Part shown: piece by piece, positions 17,348 through 26,200 of the stretch
How the letters are laid out: every line of letters begins with the position of its first letter
Numbering within the stretch: position 1 is the first letter of the stretch
NCBI RefSeq assembly: GCF_014779795.1
Contig: NZ_JACXZS010000001.1
Coordinates: forward strand, 62,001-126,000
From: Microbacterium helvum
Lineage (GTDB): Bacteria > Actinomycetota > Actinomycetes > Actinomycetales > Microbacteriaceae
DNA length: 64,000 bases
Direction of reading: 5' to 3'
The notes under the pieces: generated by a model
The model's input: the letters and a program-made list of their open reading frames with translations, nothing else
What the model was told of the DNA's origin: nothing
Database searches by the model: none
Program-made: the position numbers and the translations under genes

Positions 17348-18292
17348 GTGAGCGACGGCATCCGCAATCCGTTCGAGGGTCTCGATGCGCAACTGCGCCG
17401 AGCCGACCGGTTCCGCGACAGCGTCGATCCCGTTGCGGCGGTAGCCGCCTACCGCACGTTCACGGACTTCGTGAGACCGCGTCTTGCCGACCTGCGCGTC
17501 GCGGCGGGGCTGCCCGCCGAGCCCGGCACGCGCCGCGACGGCAAGGCGATCGCGGCGCGCGACGGAGCGGCGGTCGATCCCGCCTCGCTGGGCGTCTACA
17601 CGTTCTGGAACAACCCGGTCGATACCGCGCCGCCGCTCGTGCAGGCGTGCATCAGCGAGCTGACGCGGCTGCACGCCGATCAGCCGCGACCTCTGATGGT
17701 GCTCGACGGCGCGTCGGCGCGCGAGCTCGTGGAGATCCCGGATGCCGTCGCCCAGGCCCTCGAGAAGGAGCATCCCGCCCACTTCTCGGACTTCGTGCGG
17801 ATCAGCGTGCTCGACCGGCACGGCGGTGTGTGGGCCGATGCAACGTGCTGGGCGCCGGCACCCCTGGCGACGGCGGTCGCCCCGCTGCTCACGGCCGGTG
17901 CGCTGTACCCCCGCTGGACGCGGCGGCAGATCGGCAACTGGTTCATCGCGGCCGTGGCCGGGACGCCGCTCATCCGCCTGCAGCGGCTGACGCTGCAGGC
18001 ATGGTGGGAGTCCGACGGCGGCATCCCCGACTACTTCCTGTACCACCGCATCTTCGAGGTGCTCTACGACCTCGTCCCCGAGTTCCACGGGCAGTGGCTC
18101 GCCGCTCCCCCGCTGTCGGCGGCCGCCGCCCACCTGCTGCAGCTCGGCATGATGCAGCCGTGGGATGCCGACGCGATGCGCTTCGTCGCGGGCACATCGA
18201 TCGTGCAGAAGCTCAGCTACAAGTACGACACCGTGCCGGCGGGATCGGTGCTCGAACGGCTCGTGTCGGGGAGCCCCCTCGTCACCGGCTGA
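17348..18292 (+). CDS. Capsular polysaccharide synthesis-type glycosyltransferase
   Basis: Cytoplasmic protein of 314 residues resembling the capsular polysaccharide synthesis/GT32-like group. The motif HFSDFVRISVLDRHGGVWAD matches the donor-binding region with an acidic residue after the GG (DRHGGVWADAT). The preceding YTFWNNP segment and the Trp-rich C-terminal half also fit. The GTG start follows a TAGGCT box. It is a single gene between cydC and the convergent GNAT gene, with no other polysaccharide genes nearby, so the acceptor is unknown. Confidence 0.8.
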   Translation: MSDGIRNPFEGLDAQLRRADRFRDSVDPVAAVAAYRTFTDFVRPRLADLRVAAGLPAEPGTRRDGKAIAARDGAAVDPASLGVYTFWNNPVDTAPPLVQACISELTRLHADQPRPLMVLDGASARELVEIPDAVAQALEKEHPAHFSDFVRISVLDRHGGVWADATCWAPAPLATAVAPLLTAGALYPRWTRRQIGNWFIAAVAGTPLIRLQRLTLQAWWESDGGIPDYFLYHRIFEVLYDLVPEFHGQWLAAPPLSAAAAHLLQLGMMQPWDADAMRFVAGTSIVQKLSYKYDTVPAGSVLERLVSGSPLVTG

Positions 18293-18297
18293 TGCTG

Positions 18298-18317
18298 CCG
18301 CCCACCCGTCCGGGCGG
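18298..18317. terminator. Short hairpin between convergent genes
   Basis: CCGCCC / GGGCGG with an eight-base loop lies between the stops of the glycosyltransferase and the GNAT gene. It is short and lacks a U-tract; it may act in both directions. Confidence 0.4.
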
Positions 18318-18319
18318 TG

Positions 18320-18931
18320 TCAGAGGCGCTTGGCGAAGACTGCGGTGCCCTCGGGCGACGGCAGCACGTCGAATCCCACGCGTGGATAGAACGCGATGGC
18401 GCCGGCGTTCTCGGCCGCGGCGACCAGGTGCAGGCCCGGGACGCCCGCGTCGCGCAGCGCCTGTTCCAGCGTCTGGATGAGCCCGCGGCCGAGCCCCTGC
18501 CCCTGCGTCTCGGGCAGCAGGTCGATATGCAGGTGCGCCGGGTACTCGTCGCCGAACGGCTGCGAGCCCCCGTGCCGCGCGTACGCGTAACGGACGATGC
18601 CGTCCTGCCGCGACGCGCTCACCGGCTTCGGGTCGCCCTCGGGGCGCGGCCAGCGGTCGTGGAACCTCGGCCACCACTCGTGCGCGAACCACTCCTCGAA
18701 CGCCGACGAATCCGGCGCGCCGACGACGTACCCGACCACGCGGCCGTCGTCGGCCTCGACCACGAACGCGAACTCGGGGTGGCGGGCGACGTATGGCAGC
18801 ACGAAGATCTCGCCCCACAGTTCGTCGTCGTCGAGCAGACCCGTCGCGTCGGCTCCGGCGTCGGCGGTCTTGAGGCAGATGTCGGAGAGCGCCGGTTCGT
18901 CGCCGGGACGGAAGGGGCGGATTCGGGTCAC
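18320..18931 (-). CDS. GNAT family N-acetyltransferase
   Basis: Acetyl-CoA-dependent acyltransferase of 203 residues. The N-terminus IRPFRPGDEPALSDICL and the acetyl-CoA binding loop ETQGQGLGRGLIQTLEQAL are typical GNAT motifs. The central WFAHEWWPRFHDRWP stretch resembles GNAT proteins related to the acetyltransferase-like domain of O-GlcNAcase. The GTG start at 18931 is six bases after a TAGACT box. Substrate unknown; it stands next to, but in its own unit from, the mod operon. Confidence 0.88.
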   Translation of the reverse strand: MTRIRPFRPGDEPALSDICLKTADAGADATGLLDDDELWGEIFVLPYVARHPEFAFVVEADDGRVVGYVVGAPDSSAFEEWFAHEWWPRFHDRWPRPEGDPKPVSASRQDGIVRYAYARHGGSQPFGDEYPAHLHIDLLPETQGQGLGRGLIQTLEQALRDAGVPGLHLVAAAENAGAIAFYPRVGFDVLPSPEGTAVFAKRL

Positions 18932-18937
18932 GGCGCG

Positions 18938-18943
18938 AGTCTA
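18938..18943 (-). promoter_or_regulatory. -10 box of a probable leaderless promoter
   Basis: On the minus strand TAGACT is followed by six bases and the GTG start at 18931. The box overlaps the very end of modC. Confidence 0.45.
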
Positions 18944-20203
18944 TTCGCCGCCCGCGTCCTCGCCTGCAGCGCCCTCCTGCCCGACGAGGAACCGCACGTC
19001 GGCCGGGTCGAGCCGCAGCGTCAGGCTCTGACCGGCGTCGAGCCCGGCCGCGAGCCCTGCGGGAACGTCGACGGCGACGTCCGGTACGGCGGTGCGCACA
19101 CGCACCCCGGCCGGGGTCTGCTCCAGCCGCACGATCCGCGTGCGCCACTCCCCCGGTCCGCTCGGCTCGCCGTCGACGATCCGCACGTCTCCCGGTCGGA
19201 ACACGGCGGCCGCTTCGCCCGGCGCAGGGGGGATGGATGCTTCCAGCATCAGCGCGCCGGCGTGCCAGGCAGCGGCCGTGACCGCGGGCCCGGCGGCCCC
19301 GCCCGACCCGGAGGCTCCGGCCCCGCCCGCCCCGGAGGCTCCGCTCGACGAGCCCGACGCGCCCGACGCGCCCGGCGGGGCGACAACCCTTCCGACGACG
19401 CGATTGAGCCCCGCGACCGCCGCGGCGAACCGGGTCGCGGGCGCCGCCAGCACCTCGCGCACCGGGCCGGACTGCGTGACGCGCCCGTCCTCGAGCACGA
19501 CGAGGCGCGACGCGAGCGCCACGGCGTCGACGGCGTCGTGGGTCGCGACGATCGCGGCGGTCCGGGTCTCGGACAGCTGCCGGTGCAGCAGCGCGCGCAC
19601 ATCACCCGCGGTCTCGGTGTCGAGCGAGGTCAGCGGCTCGTCGAGCAGGATCACCGCGGGCTCCGTCGCGAGCGCGCGTGCGAGCGCGACGCGCTGCTGC
19701 TGGCCCCCCGACAGCTTCGCCGGCCGGCGTCCGCCGTGATCGGCGAGTCCCACGCGGCGCAGCCATTGCGCCGCACCGGCCGCCGCTGCGCTCTTCGACG
19801 CACCGCGCACGCGCAGGCCGAACGCCACGTTCTCTTGGGCGGTGAGGTGCGGGAACAGGCGCGCATCCTGACCGAGCAGCACCACGCCGCGCGACGCGGG
19901 CGGGGTGCGGCGTCGCGGGTCCGCGTCGAGCGTGCGGTCGCGCAGCCGCACCGAGCCCTCGTCGAACGCCGTGAGACCGGCGAGCACCCCCAGCAGCGTG
20001 GACTTGCCCGCCCCGCTCGGCCCCATGAGCGCCACGACCTCGCCCGCCGGCACCCGCAGGGTCGCGTCGAGCAGGAAGCCGGCGCGGCGCACCACGACCC
20101 GCGCGTCGAGGCCGGCGGGAGCGCCCCCGAAGCCGGCGCCGGCGCCCCCGAGGCCCGCGGGAGCGCCCGGCGTGACGGCATCCGGATCGTCCGAAGGACT
20201 CAC
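18941..20203 (-). CDS. modC: Molybdate ABC transporter ATP-binding protein ModC
   Basis: ATPase of the molybdate importer, 420 residues. After a Gly/Ala-rich N-terminal stretch (about residues 10-35) comes the ATPase domain with Walker A GPSGAGKST, Q-loop VLLGQDARLF, signature LSGGQQQRVAL, Walker B VILLDEPLTSLD and ATHD. A second low-complexity linker (residues about 280-315, Gly/Ala/Ser/Pro repeats) joins it to a C-terminal TOBE-like domain. The GTG at 20203 overlaps the modB stop (GTGA). The linkers make it longer than most ModC proteins of about 350 residues. Confidence 0.92.
   Translation of the reverse strand: MSPSDDPDAVTPGAPAGLGGAGAGFGGAPAGLDARVVVRRAGFLLDATLRVPAGEVVALMGPSGAGKSTLLGVLAGLTAFDEGSVRLRDRTLDADPRRRTPPASRGVVLLGQDARLFPHLTAQENVAFGLRVRGASKSAAAAGAAQWLRRVGLADHGGRRPAKLSGGQQQRVALARALATEPAVILLDEPLTSLDTETAGDVRALLHRQLSETRTAAIVATHDAVDAVALASRLVVLEDGRVTQSGPVREVLAAPATRFAAAVAGLNRVVGRVVAPPGASGASGSSSGASGAGGAGASGSGGAAGPAVTAAAWHAGALMLEASIPPAPGEAAAVFRPGDVRIVDGEPSGPGEWRTRIVRLEQTPAGVRVRTAVPDVAVDVPAGLAAGLDAGQSLTLRLDPADVRFLVGQEGAAGEDAGGE
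19297..19344. repeat. Two tandem 24-base units in the modC linker
   Basis: Units 19297-19320 and 19321-19344 share the form CCCCGCCCG-CCCGGAGGCTCCG with two base differences. They encode repeated Gly/Ala/Ser/Pro residues and are followed by two copies of a nine-base unit (GCCCGACGC). Such tandem DNA can change copy number by slippage. Confidence 0.7.
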
Positions 20204-21030
20204 CGCGGGGCCTCCGCCCGCCACGCGCGCACGAGCAGCAGCACGCCCACCGCGGTCACCAGCAGCAGCAGCGACAGCGCGACGGCGGTTCCCTGCGAGA
20301 CGCCCGCACCGTTGAACGCGGTGTAGATCGCCAACGGCATCGTCTGCGTGACCCCGGGCGCGTTGCCCGCGAACAGCGCCGTCGCACCGAATTCGCCCAT
20401 CGCGCGCGCGAAGCACAGCACGATGCCCGCCACCAGTCCCGGTGCCGCCAGCGGCAGGGTCACCCGGGCGAGGATCGTCCAGCGGCCCGCGCCGAGTCCG
20501 GCGGCCGCCTGCTCGTATCCCGTGCCGGTCGCCCGCAACGACCCTTCCAGCGCGAGCACGAGGAACGGCAGCGCGACGAAGGTCTGCGCCAGCACGACGG
20601 CCGTCGTGGTGAACGGAATGCGGATGCCCCACTCGGCGAGCGCGCCACCGAGCCAGCTGGTGCGCCCGAAGAGGAAGAGCATCGCCACGCCGCCCACCAT
20701 GGGCGGCAGCACGAGCGGGACGGTGACCAGGGCGCGCAGCACGCCTGCCGTGCGGACGCCGCTGCGGGCGATGAGGAGCGCGAGCGGCACCCCCAGCACG
20801 ACGCACACGACGGTCGCGATCGCGCCGGTGAGCAGTGAGAGACCCAGGGCCGCGAGCGCCTGAGGCGAGGTGACGTCGCTCCACAGCGTCGACCACTCCA
20901 CGCGCAGGATCAGGGCGCCGAGCGGAAGGACCAGCAGGGCGAGTCCCAGCACGGCGGGCACGGCGAGCACACGCGGCACGAACCCCGCCCGCTCGCTGCG
21001 CGCGCGAGCGTCGGCCACTGCCCCGCTCAT
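20200..21030 (-). CDS. modB: Molybdate ABC transporter permease ModB
   Basis: Membrane subunit of the molybdate importer, 276 residues with about six spans and the permease loop EQAAAGLGAGRWTILARVTLP. The ATG at 21030 overlaps the modA stop (ATGA), and its stop overlaps modC (GTGA), so modA-modB-modC are translated as a unit. The frame open further upstream lies over modA and is not coding. Confidence 0.94.
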   Translation of the reverse strand: MSGAVADARARSERAGFVPRVLAVPAVLGLALLVLPLGALILRVEWSTLWSDVTSPQALAALGLSLLTGAIATVVCVVLGVPLALLIARSGVRTAGVLRALVTVPLVLPPMVGGVAMLFLFGRTSWLGGALAEWGIRIPFTTTAVVLAQTFVALPFLVLALEGSLRATGTGYEQAAAGLGAGRWTILARVTLPLAAPGLVAGIVLCFARAMGEFGATALFAGNAPGVTQTMPLAIYTAFNGAGVSQGTAVALSLLLLVTAVGVLLLVRAWRAEAPR

Positions 21031-21836
21031 GGCGCCGCGAAGCCGAACGACGCGAGCACCGTCTGGCCGTGCTCGCCGAGCACGAAGGCCACGAACGCGT
21101 CGGCCGCTTCGGGGTTCGTCGAGCCGGTCAGCGCGGCGATGGGGTACCGGTTCACGACCGCGTCGGCGCCGTCGGCCTCGACGGTCTCGACCCGGTCGGT
21201 GGTGGCGGCATCGGTGACGTAGACGAGCCCGGCGTCGGCCTCGCCGGCGGCGACCTTGGTGAGCACCGCGGTGACGTTCTGCTCGTAGCTGTCGACGCTC
21301 GCGGCGACGCCCGCGTTCGAGAGGAGAGTGGTGGATGCCGCACCGCACGGCACCTCGGCGGCACAGAGCACGACGGTCAGACCCTGCCGTGCGAGGTCGC
21401 CGAGTCCGGCGACGCGGCCAGGATTCCCCTCGGGAACGACCAGCACGAGCGTGTTGCTCGCGAACAGTTCGGGTCGGCCGGCGAGATCCGCGTCCGCCAC
21501 CTTGTGCATGTTCTTCTCATCGGCCGACGCGAAGACGTCGGCGGGGGCACCTTCGATGATCTGCGTGGCCAGCGTGGAGGAGCCGTCGTAGGTGATCGGC
21601 TGCACGTCGAGCGAGGGATGCTGCCGCTCGAAGTCGGCGGCGAGCTCGTCGAAGGCGCCCTTGAGCGAGGCCGCGGCGTACACCGTGAGTTCGCCGGTGA
21701 GCGCCGCCTCGTCCACCGGCGGATCGGCCGCAGTGGGGCCTTGATCGCCCGCGGTCGTGGCGCACCCGCTCACACCGAGGGTGAGCGCGGCGATGAGCGC
21801 GGTGCGGGCGAGGACGGTGCGGACTCGGCGCGGCAT
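21027..21836 (-). CDS. modA: Molybdate-binding lipoprotein ModA
   Basis: Extracellular molybdate/tungstate-binding subunit, 269 residues. A signal peptide with lipobox LGVSGC anchors it to the membrane. The mature start LTVYAAASLKGAFDEL and YDGSSTLATQIIEGAPADVFASAD contain the conserved serine and backbone positions that bind the oxyanion in ModA. The ATG at 21836 lies one base after the stop of the Mop-domain gene. It is the second gene of the mod operon. Confidence 0.95.
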   Translation of the reverse strand: MPRRVRTVLARTALIAALTLGVSGCATTAGDQGPTAADPPVDEAALTGELTVYAAASLKGAFDELAADFERQHPSLDVQPITYDGSSTLATQIIEGAPADVFASADEKNMHKVADADLAGRPELFASNTLVLVVPEGNPGRVAGLGDLARQGLTVVLCAAEVPCGAASTTLLSNAGVAASVDSYEQNVTAVLTKVAAGEADAGLVYVTDAATTDRVETVEADGADAVVNRYPIAALTGSTNPEAADAFVAFVLGEHGQTVLASFGFAAP

Positions 21837-21837
21837 G

Positions 21838-22230
21838 TCAGCCCTTCGGCGTCTCGACGATGACGGTGGTGGCCTTGACGACGGCGATCGCCAGCGAGCC
21901 GGGCTCCAGGCCGAGTTCGCGCACCGCCTCGGACGACATGAGCGACACCACACGATGCGGCCCCGACTGGATGTCGACCTGCGCCATGACGCCGTCGGCC
22001 TGCACCCGGGTCACGAGGCCGACGAACCGGTTCCGGGCGCTCGAGAGCACATCGGCCGGATCCGCCGGCGTCTCGGCGAGCTCGACCGCCCGGGCGGCGA
22101 GCGCCTCGCCCGGGATCTCGCTCGGCGTGGCCCCGGTCGTCGGCAGTGTGCCGGCATCCACCCAGCGCCGCACCGTGTCGTCGCTCACGCCGAGCAGCCG
22201 CGCGGCCTCGGCGATCTTGTAGCTCGTCAC
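21838..22230 (-). CDS. Helix-turn-helix protein with Mop (molybdate-binding) domain
   Basis: A 130-residue protein: an N-terminal MerR/excisionase-type helix-turn-helix (YKIAEAARLLGVSDDTVRRWVDAG) followed by one Mop/TOBE domain (SSARNRFVGLVTRVQADGVMAQVDI), which binds molybdate as a multimer. It is probably a molybdate-responsive regulator or molybdate store for the adjoining modABC operon. The GTG at 22230 was chosen because a TAGGTT box lies exactly six bases upstream; a GTG two codons further upstream touches that box. It is divergent from moeB. Confidence 0.88.
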   Translation of the reverse strand: MTSYKIAEAARLLGVSDDTVRRWVDAGTLPTTGATPSEIPGEALAARAVELAETPADPADVLSSARNRFVGLVTRVQADGVMAQVDIQSGPHRVVSLMSSEAVRELGLEPGSLAIAVVKATTVIVETPKG

Positions 22231-22236
22231 GGCCAC

Positions 22237-22242
22237 AACCTA
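22237..22242 (-). promoter_or_regulatory. -10 box of a probable leaderless promoter for the mod operon
   Basis: TAGGTT on the minus strand, six bases before the GTG at 22230. Confidence 0.5.
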
Positions 22243-22259
22243 CACCCGCATCAGCGGCG

Positions 22260-22293
22260 TTCTCGCTGAGAATCCTCCGCATCTGCGGATGCG
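22260..22293. promoter_or_regulatory. Two small palindromes between the divergent mod and moe operons
   Basis: TTCTC-GCT-GAGAA (22260-22272) and CGCATC-TGCG-GATGCG (22278-22293) lie side by side in the 98-base divergent region. They are candidate binding sites for a regulator of the molybdenum operons, possibly the adjacent Mop-domain protein. Evidence is only symmetry and position. Confidence 0.35.
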
Positions 22294-22316
22294 ACCCGCG
22301 GGCACCGTGCGAAAGC

Positions 22317-22322
22317 TAGCCT
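22317..22322 (+). promoter_or_regulatory. -10 box of a probable leaderless promoter for the moe operon
   Basis: TAGCCT lies six bases before the ATG at 22329. Confidence 0.5.
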
Positions 22323-22328
22323 GTGGGC

Positions 22329-23498
22329 ATGGCCTTTCCCCCGCTCGTGCAGCCGGTCGCCGCGCTGAGCCACGCCGAGCAGACGCGCACGGCGCGCCAT
22401 CGCGTGCTCGCCGGCTTCGGCGACGTCGCCCAGCGGCGCCTCGCCGCGGCGCACGTCGCGATCGTCGGCGCCGGCGGGCTCGGCTCCCCGGCGGTGCTGG
22501 CACTGGCGGCGGCCGGTGTCGGGACGCTGACCGTGATCGACGACGACGAGGTCGAGGCATCCAATCTCCAGCGTCAGGTGATGCACCGCGTCACCGACGT
22601 GGGCGCGGCGAAGGTCGACTCGGCCGTGCGCGTCGCCGCCGAGCTGTCACCCGCCACCGTGGTGCGCCCCCTGCGCGCGCGGCTGAACGCCGACAATGCA
22701 CGCGAACTGCTCGCCGGCGCCGACGTCGTGATCGACGGCACCGACACGTTCCCGACGCGTGAGCTCGTCGCGGCGGCCTGCGAGGCCCTCGGCGTGCCGC
22801 TGGTGTGGGGCGTCGTGCAGGAGTTCCACGCGCAGGCGACGGTGTTCTGGTCGGCGCCGCCCGCCGGCACGGCGCCGATCGTGCTCGCGGATCTGTATCC
22901 GCCGGATGCCGCGGCCGACACGCCCTCGTGCGCACAGGTGGGCGTGCTCGGCACTCTGTGCCTGCAGCTCGGCTCGCTGCTGGCGACCGAGGCGATCAAG
23001 CTCGTGACCGGGATCGGCGAGCCGCTGTTCGGCCGCGTCCTCGTGATCGACGCGCTGCGCGGGCGCACCGACGAGGTGCCGCTGCGGCCTGCTGCCGCGC
23101 CTGCGGCGAACACGGCGCCCGAGCCGGCTCGGGCCGCCGGTGTCCCGGTTGCGCCACCCGCCCATCCCGCTGACACTGCGCCGATTGCGCAGCTGACGCC
23201 CGAGCAGACGTTGAGCGCTCAGCGCAGCGGCGCCGTCGTGCTGGATGTGCGCGAGCCCGTCGAGACGGCGCGCGGGGTGATCCCCGGATCGGTGCTCGTG
23301 CCGCTCGCGGAGGTGCTCGCGCAGCCGTCGGACGTGGCGTTCGGACGAGTCGTCGTCGTCTGCCAGGTGGGAATGCGGGCGCAGCGGGCGGCCCGCGCCC
23401 TGCGCGATGCCGGGGTCGAGGCTGCAGTCCTCGCCGGCGGGATCGACGCCTGGCCGCACCCGACGGTGCCCGCCGACGCGCTGAGCGAGGCGATGTGA
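22329..23498 (+). CDS. moeB: MoeB-type adenylyltransferase fused to rhodanese
   Basis: Activates the C-terminal glycine of the sulfur carrier MoaD by adenylation; the fused rhodanese can supply sulfur (as in MoeZ-type proteins). 389 residues: E1-like ThiF/MoeB domain to about residue 240 with the ATP-binding GAGGLGSP, the RQVMHR loop and the CAQVGVLGTLC segment; then an Ala/Pro linker; then a rhodanese domain (about 290-385) with active-site loop VCQVGMRA. The ATG at 22329 follows a TAGCCT box by six bases. It is first in a six-gene operon ending with its substrate MoaD. Confidence 0.93.
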   Translation: MAFPPLVQPVAALSHAEQTRTARHRVLAGFGDVAQRRLAAAHVAIVGAGGLGSPAVLALAAAGVGTLTVIDDDEVEASNLQRQVMHRVTDVGAAKVDSAVRVAAELSPATVVRPLRARLNADNARELLAGADVVIDGTDTFPTRELVAAACEALGVPLVWGVVQEFHAQATVFWSAPPAGTAPIVLADLYPPDAAADTPSCAQVGVLGTLCLQLGSLLATEAIKLVTGIGEPLFGRVLVIDALRGRTDEVPLRPAAAPAANTAPEPARAAGVPVAPPAHPADTAPIAQLTPEQTLSAQRSGAVVLDVREPVETARGVIPGSVLVPLAEVLAQPSDVAFGRVVVVCQVGMRAQRAARALRDAGVEAAVLAGGIDAWPHPTVPADALSEAM

Positions 23499-24742
23499 GC
23501 GGGTTGCGCACGGTCGAGGAGCATCTCGCCGACGTGATGGCCGCGGTCTCGCCGCTCGGCGGCGAGACCGTCGCCCTGACAGCCGCCTACGGGCGCACCC
23601 TGCGCGAGCCGGTGCGGGCGGCCGTCGACATCCCGGTGTTCGACAACTCCGCCATGGACGGCTTCGCCGTGCGCTTCGCGGATGTGAGGGATGCCTCCGA
23701 CACCGCGCCCGCCGTCCTCCGGGTCGTCGCCGATCTGCCGGCGGGCACGGCCGACGACCCCGCGCTCGCGCCGGGTGAGGCCGCCCGCATCATGACGGGA
23801 TCGCCGGTCCCCACGGACGCCGACGCCGTCGTGCCGTTCGAAGACACCGTCGGCGGCTTGGAGGACTCGCTCGACCTGGTGCGCGTGCTGCGTGCGCCGC
23901 GCGCCGTCGGCGCGCACATCCGGCGTTCCGGCGAGGACGCCCGGGTGGGCGCCGAGGTGCTGCCCGCGGGCATCCTGCTCGGCCCGCTGCAGGCGGCCGC
24001 GGCGGCCGCCGCCGGGGTCGCCGAGATCGTGGTGGCACGGCGTCCGCGCGTCGCCGTCATCTCCACCGGCAGCGAGCTCGTCGCCCCCGGAGAGGAGCTG
24101 CGTCGCGGCCAGATCCCCGAGTCGAACAGCGTGCTGCTGAGCGGCCTCGCGGCCGACACGGGCGCGGTCGTGGTGCGACGCGACAGTGTTCCCGATGAAC
24201 CCGCGCTGCTGGACGCACTGCTGACCGAGGTCAGCGCGCCGGACGCACCCGGCGGCCCGGCCGACGTGGTGGTGTTCTCGGGCGGCGTCAGCGCCGGAGC
24301 CTACGAGGTCGTCAAGACGACGCTGGCGCGCACGATGACGTTCACGAAGCTGGCGATGCAGCCCGGCAAGCCGCAGGGTTTCGGCCGGCTGCCGTCCGGT
24401 GCCCTGCTGTTCGGGCTGCCGGGCAATCCGGTCAGCGCCGCGGTGTCGTTCGAGGTGTTCGTGCGCCCCGCGCTGCTGCGGCTGCAGGGACGCGCGTCGA
24501 CGGTGCGTCCGGTGGTGTCGCTGCCCGCAGCGGCGGGCTGGCGCACTCCGCCCGGCCGGCGGCAGTATCTTCCGGCGGTCATCGACCGCGCCGACCCGCG
24601 CGGCTGGCGCGTGCGGCCGGCGACCCCCGGCGGCTCGCACCTGGCCGGCGGCCTGGGCCGCGCCGAGGCGTACGCCGTCGTTCCCGCCGCGGTGGACGCC
24701 GTGACCGAGGGCGACCTCGTCGATGTCATGCTGATCTCATGA
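23495..24742 (+). CDS. moeA: Molybdopterin molybdenumtransferase MoeA
   Basis: Inserts molybdenum into adenylated molybdopterin. 415 residues with the family motifs [40 protein letters not shown] and [10 protein letters not shown]. The GTG start overlaps the moeB stop by four bases, and the stop overlaps moaC (ATGA). Length and motif order are standard. Confidence 0.96.
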   Translation: MSGLRTVEEHLADVMAAVSPLGGETVALTAAYGRTLREPVRAAVDIPVFDNSAMDGFAVRFADVRDASDTAPAVLRVVADLPAGTADDPALAPGEAARIMTGSPVPTDADAVVPFEDTVGGLEDSLDLVRVLRAPRAVGAHIRRSGEDARVGAEVLPAGILLGPLQAAAAAAAGVAEIVVARRPRVAVISTGSELVAPGEELRRGQIPESNSVLLSGLAADTGAVVVRRDSVPDEPALLDALLTEVSAPDAPGGPADVVVFSGGVSAGAYEVVKTTLARTMTFTKLAMQPGKPQGFGRLPSGALLFGLPGNPVSAAVSFEVFVRPALLRLQGRASTVRPVVSLPAAAGWRTPPGRRQYLPAVIDRADPRGWRVRPATPGGSHLAGGLGRAEAYAVVPAAVDAVTEGDLVDVMLIS

Positions 24743-25302
24743 CGCGCGACGAGTCGACCCCTGCCCCCAGCGACTCCGAGCCGACGAGCCCTTCGTCGCC
24801 GGAGCCCGGGCCGGCCTTCACCCATCTCGATGCCGCGGGACACGCTCGTATGGTCGACGTCACGCTCAAGCAGCCGACGGTGCGCTCCGCGACCGCGCGC
24901 GGGTTCGTCCGCTGCGCGCCCCACGTCGTCGCCGCTCTGCGCGACGGCGCCGTGCCCAAGGGCGATGTGCTCGCGGTGGCGCGGATCGCCGGCATCCAGG
25001 CGGCCAAGCGCACCCCCGAGCTGCTGCCGCTCGCTCACGTCATCGGCGTGCACGGCGCCGCGGTCGACCTGTCGATCGACGACGACGGCGTGGCGGTCGA
25101 GGCCACTGTCCGCACCGCCGACCGCACCGGCGTCGAGATGGAGGCTCTCACCGCCGTCTCGGTGGCCGCCCTCGCCGTGGTCGACATGGTGAAGGGGCTC
25201 GACAAGGCCACGTCGATCGAGCACGTGCGGATCGTCGCGAAGACGGGCGGCAAGAGCGGCGACTGGACCAGGCCGGGTGAGACCGGAGATCTCCGGCCGT
25301 GA
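24739..25302 (+). CDS. moaC: Cyclic pyranopterin monophosphate synthase MoaC
   Basis: Second enzyme of molybdopterin precursor synthesis, working on the MoaA product. 187 residues: an N-terminal hydrophilic extension of about 30 residues, then the conserved [15 protein letters not shown] start and the strongly conserved [21 protein letters not shown] segment with catalytic Asp and Lys, and KTGGKSGDW. In the segment that usually reads LCHP the protein has LAHV, so the usual Cys is replaced by Ala while the His is kept. It overlaps moeA and mobA by four bases each. Confidence 0.93.
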   Translation: MTRDESTPAPSDSEPTSPSSPEPGPAFTHLDAAGHARMVDVTLKQPTVRSATARGFVRCAPHVVAALRDGAVPKGDVLAVARIAGIQAAKRTPELLPLAHVIGVHGAAVDLSIDDDGVAVEATVRTADRTGVEMEALTAVSVAALAVVDMVKGLDKATSIEHVRIVAKTGGKSGDWTRPGETGDLRP

Positions 25303-25931
25303 CCCGGCTCGGAGCCATCCTGCTCGCCGGCGGCCGCGCGACCCGCGTCGACGGCGCCGTGAAGCCGCTGTTCGACGTGGGCGGGCGCACGCTGCTCGCC
25401 GCCGCCGCTCGGGCTGCACTCGACGCCGGCGCACACCCCGTCACCGTCGTGGCGCCCGTGCTCGACGAGTCGCTCCCGGTCACGTGGGTGCGCGAGGACC
25501 CCCCGTTCTCGGGCCCGGCGGCGGCGACCGTCGCCGCGCTCGCCTCGTGGCCGGAGGCGGACGACCCCGAGTGGACGCTGCTGCTGGCATGCGACCTTCC
25601 CTCTGTCCACGCGGCGGTGCGCCGGCTCGTGGACGACATCGTGCTCCTCCCCTCCGACACCGACGGACTCTGCCTCGGCGACGCGTCGAGCCGCCCGCAA
25701 TGGCTCATCGGCGCCTACCGCACGCGCGCGCTGCGGCCGGCGGCATCCACTCTCGCGGACGACGGGCGGGACGCCTCGATGCGCGCGCTCCTGGACGACC
25801 TGGCCATCACCGTCGTGACCGCGCCCGGAAACGAGACCCGCGACGTCGACACATGGCAGGATCTGGAAGAGGCCCGTGCTCGCGCGGGCGCCGCAACCGA
25901 CCTGCACACCGCCGGTGAGGAGCCGTCATGA
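25299..25931 (+). CDS. mobA: Molybdenum cofactor guanylyltransferase MobA-type
   Basis: Nucleotidyltransferase of 210 residues that attaches GMP to molybdenum cofactor for bis-MGD enzymes. The nucleotide-binding motif [19 protein letters not shown] is at the N-terminus, and the metal-binding acidic site LACDLPS near residue 97. The end [12 protein letters not shown] is typical. The client is probably the DMSO-reductase-family enzyme at 28824-31271. It overlaps moaC upstream and the DUF6457 gene downstream by four bases. Confidence 0.93.
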   Translation: MTRLGAILLAGGRATRVDGAVKPLFDVGGRTLLAAAARAALDAGAHPVTVVAPVLDESLPVTWVREDPPFSGPAAATVAALASWPEADDPEWTLLLACDLPSVHAAVRRLVDDIVLLPSDTDGLCLGDASSRPQWLIGAYRTRALRPAASTLADDGRDASMRALLDDLAITVVTAPGNETRDVDTWQDLEEARARAGAATDLHTAGEEPS

Positions 25932-26200
25932 GCGATCAGTCCCGCACCCTTCCGCCCGAAGCGCTCGACGACTGGGCCGCCGCGCTGCGCGAACGACTCG
26001 GTCTGTCGCCGGACGACGTGCCGGTCGCCGCGGTGCTCGACCTGACCAAGGTGGTCGCGAACAGCGTCGCCCGCCCGGCCGCCCCGCTCGGGGCGTTCGC
26101 CGCGGGTCTTGCCGCCGGCCGCGCCGGCACCGACCCGGCCGAGGTGCTGGCGGCGCTCCGCGAAGTCGCCGACCTCGCCGAGGGGTGGGAGCAGCAGTAG
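25928..26200 (+). CDS. DUF6457 protein of the molybdenum cofactor operon
   Basis: A 90-residue soluble, helical, acidic protein (start ALDDWAAALRERLGL; middle VLDLTKVVANSVARPAAPL). I recognise it as a DUF6457-type protein; the family has no assigned function and is often found inside actinobacterial molybdenum cofactor operons. It overlaps mobA by four bases and moaD by one, so it is translated together with both. A role as a small accessory factor in cofactor assembly is inferred from context only. Confidence 0.85.
   Translation: MSDQSRTLPPEALDDWAAALRERLGLSPDDVPVAAVLDLTKVVANSVARPAAPLGAFAAGLAAGRAGTDPAEVLAALREVADLAEGWEQQ

Noticed and set aside
22243..22328. Molybdenum cofactor riboswitch between the mod and moe operons
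   Set aside because: Both flanking genes appear leaderless and the region is under 100 bases, too short for a Moco riboswitch; only small palindromes are present.
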